Part shown: positions 1 through 5,998 of the stretch, in pieces
Numbering within the stretch: position 1 is the first letter of the stretch
How the letters are laid out: each line of letters opens with the position of its first letter
From: Sphingomonas alpina
GTDB taxonomy: Bacteria > Pseudomonadota > Alphaproteobacteria > Sphingomonadales > Sphingomonadaceae
Direction: 5' to 3'
NCBI RefSeq assembly: GCF_014490665.1
Contig: NZ_CP061038.1
Coordinates: forward strand, 3,658,001 to 3,722,000
DNA length: 64,000 nucleotides
Translations under genes and position numbers: made by a program
The notes under the pieces: generated by a model
The model's input: the letters and a program-made list of their open reading frames with translations, nothing else
Databases searched by the model: none
Told to the model about the DNA's origin: nothing

Positions 1-240
1 GTGATCGCGGCGCATATCGCGGCCTATTCCGAACATCTCTTCCCGATCCTGCTGGTGCTCGGCCTGTTCACTCGCCCCGCCGCCGCAGCTCTGCTCGGCA
101 TGACTCTGGTGATCGAGATCTTCGTCTATCCCGATGCCTGGTCGACGCATCTCGGCTGGGCGGCGATCCTGTTGCCGCTGATTGCGCGCGGCGGAGGCGC
201 CTGGTCGCTCGACCGTGTATTCGGGCTCGAAAAGGCCTAA
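1..240 (+). CDS. DoxX-family membrane protein, C-terminal part
   Basis: The reading frame is open at the window edge, so this is the C-terminal end of a longer gene. The first GTG is probably internal. The 79 residues contain two or three hydrophobic segments, and the stretch [19 protein letters not shown] followed by a final helix and a short charged tail is typical of DoxX/DoxD quinone-linked membrane proteins. It is followed 30 bp downstream by another small membrane protein on the same strand, so the two may be co-transcribed. The family is assigned from the C-terminal pattern only. Confidence 0.6.
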   Translation: MIAAHIAAYSEHLFPILLVLGLFTRPAAAALLGMTLVIEIFVYPDAWSTHLGWAAILLPLIARGGGAWSLDRVFGLEKA

Positions 241-270
241 CATCGCCCGCGTAAAACGGGGAGCAAAGGC

Positions 271-696
271 ATGGACAGGATCAACTGGTTGGTCGCGGCG
301 GGGATGCTCAACGCCATCGCCGCGCTACTTCATCTCGGTTGCGTGTTCGGCGGCCCGTCCTGGTATCGCTTCTTCGGCGCGGGCGAGGGCATGGCGCGCC
401 TCGCCGAGCAGGGATCATGGCGGCCCGTCGTCGTTACGCTTGGCATCACCGCAATCCTGGCCGGCTGGGCCGCCTATGCCTTTTCCGGTGCCGGGCTGTT
501 GCCGCGCCTGCCGCTGCTCCGCCCCGCGCTGATCCTGATCTGCGCGATCTATTTCGCGCGCGCCGCCGCCTACCCCGTCATGCTCGCGCGCATGCCGGGC
601 CACAGCACGACCTTCCTGCAGATCAGCTCGGCGATCGTGCTCGTCTTCGCCATCGTCCATGCCATCGGCATCTGGACCAGCTGGGACCGGCTCTAA
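271..696 (+). CDS. Small four-helix membrane protein of unknown function
   Basis: A 141-residue protein with four predicted membrane helices (about residues 8-27, 49-70, 78-100 and 115-135) and no obvious soluble domain. The start ATG follows GGGAGCAAAGGC, which contains a usable ribosome binding site. It lies 30 bp after the DoxX-type gene. The overall plan resembles small uncharacterised inner-membrane proteins of sphingomonads. I do not recognise a function. Confidence 0.7.
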   Translation: MDRINWLVAAGMLNAIAALLHLGCVFGGPSWYRFFGAGEGMARLAEQGSWRPVVVTLGITAILAGWAAYAFSGAGLLPRLPLLRPALILICAIYFARAAAYPVMLARMPGHSTTFLQISSAIVLVFAIVHAIGIWTSWDRL

Positions 697-757
697 GCGG
701 CGGCCCAGATCAGCTATGTCCTCTTGGAGCGGGATGACATCTGATCGAGCCATCTCT

Positions 758-840
758 GTCATACTCGGGAAAGCGAGTATCCCGCTTCTTCTTCTAAGCG
801 CAGGGCAAGGCAGCGGAATCCCCGCCTTCGCGGGGATGAC
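758..840. repeat. Short dispersed repeat with inverted ends, copy A
   Basis: An 83-bp intergenic unit that begins with GTCATACTCGGGAAAGCGAG and ends with CCGCCTTCGCGGGGATGAC, so its ends are imperfect inverted repeats. Its interior (CTTCTTCTTCT followed by a GC-rich GGGCAAGGCAGCG segment) matches, in reverse complement, the interior of the unit at 39406-39494. Two separated intergenic copies with terminal inverted repeats point to a small non-autonomous mobile or REP-like element. It lies in the 347-bp gap between a membrane protein gene and the 3' end of a HAD gene. Confidence 0.7.
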
Positions 841-916
841 GGTGTGAGTCCTTCTATGGTGTGTAAATATAACTCACTGATATATAAGAATATTATTTCA
901 ATTTCCAGCCGAAGCC

Positions 917-961
917 GCGGCGGGAGATATGCAACGACCGGTGTCCCATATCTCCCGCCGC
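917..961. other. Perfect 15-bp inverted repeat with 15-nt loop
   Basis: The arms GCGGCGGGAGATATG (917-931) and CATATCTCCCGCCGC (947-961) are exact complements separated by 15 nt. The hairpin sits just after an AT-rich stretch (about 855-905) and upstream of the 3' end of the HAD gene on the opposite strand. There is no T-run, so a simple intrinsic terminator is unlikely. It could be a protein-binding site, a REP-type sequence or an RNA stem. The rest of 697-1043 holds only repeat copy A and nothing else I can support. Confidence 0.6.
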
Positions 962-1043
962 TCGCCCGGCCATGCAAGCGCTGCCCTCCAGGACGGAGAC
1001 TCCAGTGCCTCGCTGATCCAGGCCGTGGTCGCGATGAACCCGG

Positions 1044-1787
1044 CTATTTCTGGCAGGCGACGATCGTTGCGATCACCGACAGCGTGTCGAGCGGATCGCG
1101 CACCCGCACCGTGTCGAGCCCAAGCTCCTTCGCCGGATAATCATTGCCGCCGGGGAAGATCGCGTCGCCGATGAACATCATCGCGTCGAGCGCGATGCCG
1201 CTCGCATCGCGCAGCTTCTTCAATCCATAGGCCTTGTCCACGCCCTCGCGCGTGATGTCGATCGAGGTCGCCCCGCCGATATTGATCGACAGGCCGGGCA
1301 GGCGCGTGCGCAAATCCGCCTGGATCACCTTGCGCTTGGCGAAGTCCGGATCCCAATGCTCCTTGGCGTCGAGCGGTGCCTGCTGGCCGAGTGCGGAAAA
1401 GGTGATCTGGCTGCCGCGATCCTCGATCCGCTCGCCCCAGACCTGCTCGGGCACGAAACCGGTCGCGGTCAGCGCGGCATCGAACGCGGCGAAGATTGCC
1501 TGTTTCTGCGCATCGTCGAACAACTCGGCATAGACCGGCGCCCAGGCGCCGTCATAGCGATACAGCTTGGTTCCGGTGGTCGGCATCAGCCACAAACGGC
1601 TGCGATCGGCGCGCGCCGGCAAGCGGCTGGCAACCTGCTTTTCGAATTGCGGCCAGTCCCCGCCTGAAATCACCGCGACCTGCGCCACGGCGAGCAGATC
1701 GGCCAGCGCTTCGCCCATCGCCTCCTGCAGCGGCTGCTTGCTCTCAGCGAGCGTGCCATCGAGATCGAAGGCGACGAGATGTTTCAT
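1044..1787 (-). CDS. HAD-IIB phosphatase, phosphomannomutase-like
   Basis: A 247-residue HAD-superfamily protein. Motif I is FDLDGTLAES near the N-terminus (nucleophile Asp in DxDGT) and the C-terminal motif IV reads FIGDAIFPGGNDYP. The arrangement GDxxFPGGND, with a preceding SIDITREGVDKAYGL, resembles the eukaryotic-type phosphomannomutase/sucrose-phosphatase branch of HAD-IIB. The substrate is most likely a sugar phosphate, but hydrolase and mutase activity cannot be told apart here. The start is set at the ATG giving MKHLVAFDLDG, because the HAD fold begins at once. An upstream extension of the frame overlaps the MerR gene and is not expected to be coding. Confidence 0.75.
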   Translation of the reverse strand: MKHLVAFDLDGTLAESKQPLQEAMGEALADLLAVAQVAVISGGDWPQFEKQVASRLPARADRSRLWLMPTTGTKLYRYDGAWAPVYAELFDDAQKQAIFAAFDAALTATGFVPEQVWGERIEDRGSQITFSALGQQAPLDAKEHWDPDFAKRKVIQADLRTRLPGLSINIGGATSIDITREGVDKAYGLKKLRDASGIALDAMMFIGDAIFPGGNDYPAKELGLDTVRVRDPLDTLSVIATIVACQK

Positions 1788-1885
1788 GTAGGGCTCCGGA
1801 TGAGATGGTAACGGGTCTTGCGGCGGATGAACGTATCGGCTGCCTGCACGGGTCCGTGACCGTGCCAGAAATCGCCGCCGCTCGG

Positions 1886-2344
1886 CTAGGCCATGCCCTT
1901 CGCATGCGCGCGACGACGGCGGCCCCGGACCATGACCGACTCCACCCGCTCCGGATGCGCACTGGCAACCGTCAGCAAGCGGCGAAAGGTCGGGCATTCC
2001 ATATGGCTCGGCGCCGGGCAGGCGGCCGCATGGCGAAGTCCGTCGCGCAGCGCCGCCATCCGCCCGATCGTCCGGTCCAGCTCGTCTGCCTTCCCGCTCA
2101 GCATCGCCCGATCGATTTGAGGCCGGCCGCCGCCGCCGAACATGCCGCCGATCTCGTCGAGCGAGAAACCCGCCATCCGCCCCAGCGCGATGAGCGACAG
2201 CCGCTCCAGCACATCGCTGCCGAAGATCCGCCGCAACCCGCGCCGCCCGAGCGACTCGACCAGCCCCTTTTCCTCGTAGAAGCGCAGCGTGGAGGCCGGC
2301 ATGCCCGAGCGTTTCGCGACCTCGGCGATATCGAGAAGTTTCAC
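1886..2344 (-). CDS. MerR-family transcriptional regulator
   Basis: A 152-residue regulator with an N-terminal winged helix (KLLDIAEVAKRSGMPASTL, then RFYEEKGL), a helical dimerisation region and a basic tail. It has a GTG start at 2344. Two cysteines spaced C-x6-C lie in the effector region (ACPAPSHMEC). This does not match the SoxR iron-sulfur motif C-x2-C-x-C-x5-C. It is transcribed divergently from a methyltransferase gene, and the 68-bp spacer holds a SoxR-like operator inside a promoter with a long spacer. It therefore probably controls the methyltransferase and perhaps itself. Its inducer is unknown. Confidence 0.8.
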   Translation of the reverse strand: MKLLDIAEVAKRSGMPASTLRFYEEKGLVESLGRRGLRRIFGSDVLERLSLIALGRMAGFSLDEIGGMFGGGGRPQIDRAMLSGKADELDRTIGRMAALRDGLRHAAACPAPSHMECPTFRRLLTVASAHPERVESVMVRGRRRRAHAKGMA

Positions 2345-2346
2345 TG

Positions 2347-2377
2347 TTGACCTCAAGTCGGCTTGAAGTGGCATGGT
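2347..2377 (+). promoter_or_regulatory. MerR-type promoter with SoxR-like operator
   Basis: TTGACC (2347-2352) and CATGGT (2372-2377) are separated by 19 bp, the overlong spacing typical of MerR-activated promoters. The spacer holds the dyad CTCAAGTCGGCTTGAAG, whose TCAAG/CTTGA half-sites match the known SoxR/MerR-class operator layout. It reads toward the methyltransferase at 2413. Confidence 0.65.
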
Positions 2378-2412
2378 GCTGCCGGGACTCGATAAGCACA
2401 AGGAAAATCGCC

Positions 2413-3288
2413 ATGACGCCGCCATCCGCCCGGACCGACCAGGCTCCGCGCAACCAGGCCCCATCCAACCAGGCTCAGGCCGAGCTATGGAACGCCCGTG
2501 CCGGAGAGACATGGGTAGCGCAGCAGGCGATGCTCGACCGCCTGTTCCTGCCCCTGGAGGAATTACTGGCGGACTCCGTCCGGCCAACCGGCGCGCGCGA
2601 CGTCCTGGATATCGGCTGCGGTGCCGGCGCGACCACGCTTGCGGTGGCACAGGCGCTTGCGCCGGATGGCCAGTGTACCGGCCTCGATATCTCGGTACCG
2701 CTGATCGAGGCGGCACGTCGTCGCGCAGCGGAGACGGGCGTCGCGACGCAATTCCTCGCTGGCGACGCGCAGAATTACAGCTTCGCACGCGGCAGTTTCG
2801 ACTGGATCGTCTCCCGCTTCGGCGTGATGTTCTTCGACCAGCCGGAATGGGCCTTCGCCAACCTTCGCGGCGCTGTGCGCGACGGCGCCGGCCTGACCAT
2901 GATCACCTGGCGCGATCCGGCGGAGAATCCCTTCATGACAGCGGGAGAGCGCGCGGCGGCCCCGCTACTACCGCAATTGACACCATCCGATCCGGACGCG
3001 CCGGGCCAGTTCGCCTTTGCCGATCCGGATAAGGTCCGCCGCATCCTGGCGAACGGATGGCGCGAGACCGGCATCAAGCCGGTCGATATCGCCTGCGCGC
3101 TCCCCGCGGGGGACTTGCGGACCTATATCATGAACATGGGCCGGGTCGGCGTGCTGCTTCCCGATCTCGACGATCGTACGCGGGCGTCAGTGTCCGCGGC
3201 TCTGACCGCCGCATTCGATCCGTTCATATCGAACGGCGTCGCGCGGTTCAGCCTCGCCTGCTGGCTGGTCACTGCTCGGGCAGCATGA
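2413..3288 (+). CDS. Class I SAM-dependent methyltransferase (UbiE-like)
   Basis: A 291-residue methyltransferase. Motif I, VLDIGCGAGATTLAVAQAL, binds S-adenosylmethionine and is followed by an acidic loop (CTGLDISVPLIEAARRRA) and a post-motif region FDWIVSRFGVMFFDQPEWAF, which is the usual UbiE/COQ5-like pattern. The start ATG at 2413 follows AAGGAAAATCGCC, a good ribosome binding site, and the preceding MerR-type promoter also fits this start. The substrate is unknown. Regulation by the divergent MerR protein is inferred from the operator. Confidence 0.8.
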   Translation: MTPPSARTDQAPRNQAPSNQAQAELWNARAGETWVAQQAMLDRLFLPLEELLADSVRPTGARDVLDIGCGAGATTLAVAQALAPDGQCTGLDISVPLIEAARRRAAETGVATQFLAGDAQNYSFARGSFDWIVSRFGVMFFDQPEWAFANLRGAVRDGAGLTMITWRDPAENPFMTAGERAAAPLLPQLTPSDPDAPGQFAFADPDKVRRILANGWRETGIKPVDIACALPAGDLRTYIMNMGRVGVLLPDLDDRTRASVSAALTAAFDPFISNGVARFSLACWLVTARAA

Positions 3289-3296
3289 ATGAGCAA

Positions 3297-3325
3297 GGGC
3301 ACCGGGCGCTGAACGCCCGATGCCC
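3297..3325. terminator. Hairpin after the methyltransferase gene
   Basis: Nested stems GGGCA/TGCCC (3297-3301 with 3321-3325) and CGGGCG/CGCCCG (3303-3308 with 3314-3319) enclose the loop CTGAA. It sits between two convergent genes. There is no clear T-tract, so the terminator call is moderate. Confidence 0.45.
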
Positions 3326-3344
3326 ATACCCCTCCCGGTACCGC

Positions 3345-3632
3345 TCAATGCGGCTTTTTATGCTTCTTCTTTGACGTTGCTTCTTCGGTCGCTTGCGGAG
3401 CGGATGCATCCGCCGTGGTGTCCGTTGCGCTAGGCTGCGTGCTCGATGGATCGGACGCGGCCGGCGTCGCGGTGTCTACCGGCGCCGAGGAATTGGTCGT
3501 GTCGGGCGCTGGCGCCGGCGTTTCCGTCGGGCTGGTGCTCTGAGTCGATGGCGATGAAGACGGCGCCGTCTGGGCGAAGGTCGCGGCCGGCAGCATCGCC
3601 GCTGCCGCCACCAGAATGGCTATGGCTTTCAT
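3345..3632 (-). CDS. Secreted Ser/Thr/Pro-rich low-complexity protein
   Basis: A 95-residue protein with a clear signal peptide (MKAIAILVAAAAMLPAATFA, likely cleavage after TFA). The mature part is almost entirely Ser, Thr, Pro, Ala and Asp and ends in a lysine-rich tail (SKKKHKKPH). No globular domain is visible. Such proteins are common, poorly conserved periplasmic products in sphingomonads. It stands alone between convergent and same-strand neighbours. The 216 bp between it and the AraC gene show nothing further. Confidence 0.7.
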   Translation of the reverse strand: MKAIAILVAAAAMLPAATFAQTAPSSSPSTQSTSPTETPAPAPDTTNSSAPVDTATPAASDPSSTQPSATDTTADASAPQATEEATSKKKHKKPH

Positions 3633-3848
3633 TGAAAAGATACTCCCGATCTTGGTCCGGCTGATACACGCCGGCCCCCTTTTGATAGGCGGCTGGAGCA
3701 GGGCAAGGCCAGACTTGCGCGGCTCGGCTCGTCACGTTTTGGGCTCGGGACGATGCTCAGCCGTGGCAGGCAAGCGTTGACCGTTTGCGCGATATTCGAA
3801 GGTTTGCGCTGCTCGACCCGGCCATCCGGCGTTCGCGAATCGGGATCC

Positions 3849-4634
3849 TCAGGCTGCGCCGGTTGCTCCGCCGGGGCGATAATGGCTTGGCGCCACCCCC
3901 GCGAGCCGCTTGAACATCGTGGTGAAGGCGGCAGGGCTTTCATACCCCAGGTCGAGCGCAATGGTCGTCACCGCCTCTCCCGCCGCCAACCGCGGCAATG
4001 CGATGAGCAGGCAAGCCTGTTGCCGCCAGGCGCCGAAGCTGAGCCCCGTTTCCCGGCGGAACGCGCGGGTAAAGGCACGCCGCCCCATGCCGAGATCGGC
4101 GCTCCACAGATCGATCGTGTCATGCGGCGTGGGCCGTTCCAGAAACGCCTGGCATTTGCGCGCCATCTCCACCGTCTTGGGGAAGGGCACTGCGAGCGGC
4201 ACGGTCGGCGCGCGCGCCAGTTCCTCAAGCAGCAGTGCCATGACCATGCCGTCGCGCCCGTCGACATCATATTCCGGCACGATCTCGCACGAGGCCTGCA
4301 ACAGGCTGCGAAGCAAGGGCGAGACCTGGATCACCTTGTTGCGATCGCCCAGCGAGCCATGGGCATCGGGTTCGATCAGGACACTGCGGGTGCTGACCGC
4401 ACCGACCATCCGGACCGCATGGCTGCAGCCGCCCGGCGTCCAGATCGCACGTTCGGGCGGCGCCACCCAGGCGCCGTGCCGCGTGCTGACGACCACCACG
4501 CCGCGCGCGGCATAGAGCAGCTGGCCGCGGCGATGCTGATGCCAGTCGAGCTCGAACGCCGGCGGATATTCATTGCCCACCGCGACAATCGGCCGCGCGA
4601 TATCCTCGACCAGTGCCGGATTGCTCCACGGCAT
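3849..4634 (-). CDS. AraC-family transcriptional regulator
   Basis: A 261-residue regulator. The N-terminal half is a cupin-like sensor (WHQHRRGQLLYAARGVV, then WTPGGCSHAV). The C-terminal roughly 100 residues hold two helix-turn-helix units, with the second reading TTIALDLGYESPAAFTTMFK. It is divergent from an Fsr-type efflux gene across a 114-bp spacer that contains two short palindromes. Control of the pump is the likely role. Similar AraC-plus-MFS pairs are common in alphaproteobacteria. The ligand is not predictable. Confidence 0.85.
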   Translation of the reverse strand: MPWSNPALVEDIARPIVAVGNEYPPAFELDWHQHRRGQLLYAARGVVVVSTRHGAWVAPPERAIWTPGGCSHAVRMVGAVSTRSVLIEPDAHGSLGDRNKVIQVSPLLRSLLQASCEIVPEYDVDGRDGMVMALLLEELARAPTVPLAVPFPKTVEMARKCQAFLERPTPHDTIDLWSADLGMGRRAFTRAFRRETGLSFGAWRQQACLLIALPRLAAGEAVTTIALDLGYESPAAFTTMFKRLAGVAPSHYRPGGATGAA

Positions 4635-4644
4635 GACTCTGTCC

Positions 4645-4658
4645 CACTTGCAAAAGTG
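4645..4658. promoter_or_regulatory. Palindrome upstream of the AraC gene, candidate operator
   Basis: CACTTGCAAAAGTG has perfect CACTT/AAGTG arms and lies 11 bp from the start codon of the AraC gene. A second palindrome, GGCTTT-N3-AAAGCC, lies at 4712-4726 nearer the MFS gene. Either could be the AraC binding site. Confidence 0.4.
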
Positions 4659-4748
4659 AAAGACCCATACAGGAATGCGGGCAAGACCGGGAGGGGGTAC
4701 GGGACCGCTCCGGCTTTGCCAAAGCCAGCTTCACGAAGAGATGCCCGG

Positions 4749-5954
4749 ATGAACGCCACAAAAGCCGCAGCGCCAACGCTTCCCGCGACCGAAACGACTG
4801 TGTTCGGCGTGATCCTGGCGATCAGCTTCTGTCATCTCCTCAACGACATGATGCAGTCGCTGCTGCCGGCCATCTATCCCAACCTGAAGACCGAACTGGG
4901 CCTGTCGTTCAGCCAGATCGGGCTGGTGACTCTGGTCTATCAGCTCACCGCATCGATCCTGCAGCCGCTGATCGGCCTGTATGCCGACAGGAAGCCGACG
5001 CCGCTGGCGCTGCCGGGCGGGACGCTCTTCTCGCTGGCGGGACTGCTCGTCCTGTCGGCGGCGCACAGCTATTGGCTGTTGCTGGTCGGCGCGGCGATGC
5101 TCGGTATGGGATCGTCGGTGTTCCATCCCGAATCCTCGCGCGTCGCGCGCATGGCGGCGGGTCGGCGGCATGGCCTCGCCCAGTCGATGTTTCAGGTCGG
5201 CGGCAATGCCGGGTCAGCGCTGGGCCCGCTTGCCGCTGCGATCGTGGTGGTCCGCTGGGGTCAGTCCAGCCTGGCCTTTTTCGCAATGCTCGCATTGCTG
5301 TCCTGCGCGATCCTGTGGAATGTCGGGCAATGGTACCGGCATCACGGCCTTGCCCGCCTGACTCGCGGCCGGGCCGGCGGCCAGCCCGTGGTCACGCTGC
5401 CGCGCGGCAAGGTGCTGACCGGCATCGCCATCCTGCTCGCGCTGATCTTCTCGAAATATGTCTATCTCGCCAGCCTCACCAGCTATTTCACCTTCTATCT
5501 GATTCACCGCTTCGGCGTCAGCGTGGAGGTCGCGCAGCTCCATCTGTTCGTCTTTCTCGGCGCAGTGGCGGTCGGTACGATCGCCGGCGGCCCGATCGGC
5601 GATCGGTTCGGGCGCAAATATGTGATCTGGTTCTCGATCCTCGGCGCACTGCCCTTCACGCTGCTGCTACCGCATGCCAGCCTGTTCTGGACCGGCCCGC
5701 TGACGGTAGTGATCGGCCTGATCCTCGCATCGGCTTTTCCGGCAATCGTCGTCCTCGCTCAGGAGTTCGTACCCGGCAAGATCGGCATGATCTCCGGCCT
5801 GTTCTTCGGCTTCTCGTTCGGTATGGGCGGGATCGGCGCCGCCGTGCTCGGCGAAGTCGCCGACCGCGGCGGGATCGAGCTGGTCTATATGATCTGCGCG
5901 TTCCTGCCCGCGATCGGCCTGCTCGCGGCCTTCCTGCCCGATCCGGAACGCTGA
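4749..5954 (+). CDS. fsr: MFS efflux transporter, fosmidomycin-resistance (Fsr) type
   Basis: A 401-residue inner-membrane protein with twelve predicted helices. Helix 1 carries ISFCHLLNDMMQSLLPAIYP, the N-terminal signature of the Fsr family. The MFS A-motif-like loop GLYADRKPTP follows helix 2, and a second copy GDRFGRK lies in the C-terminal half. The family exports fosmidomycin and related compounds, but the native substrate is unknown. The start at 4749 removes a long non-coding upstream frame extension. It is divergent from an AraC regulator. Confidence 0.85.
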   Translation: MNATKAAAPTLPATETTVFGVILAISFCHLLNDMMQSLLPAIYPNLKTELGLSFSQIGLVTLVYQLTASILQPLIGLYADRKPTPLALPGGTLFSLAGLLVLSAAHSYWLLLVGAAMLGMGSSVFHPESSRVARMAAGRRHGLAQSMFQVGGNAGSALGPLAAAIVVVRWGQSSLAFFAMLALLSCAILWNVGQWYRHHGLARLTRGRAGGQPVVTLPRGKVLTGIAILLALIFSKYVYLASLTSYFTFYLIHRFGVSVEVAQLHLFVFLGAVAVGTIAGGPIGDRFGRKYVIWFSILGALPFTLLLPHASLFWTGPLTVVIGLILASAFPAIVVLAQEFVPGKIGMISGLFFGFSFGMGGIGAAVLGEVADRGGIELVYMICAFLPAIGLLAAFLPDPER

Positions 5955-5998
5955 TTCCGCCGTACTCCCGCGAATTTCAACCAGGCTCGATCAGATCA

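Noticed and set aside
1886..2344. SoxR itself
   Set aside because: The four-cysteine iron-sulfur motif is missing, although the operator resembles the SoxR site.
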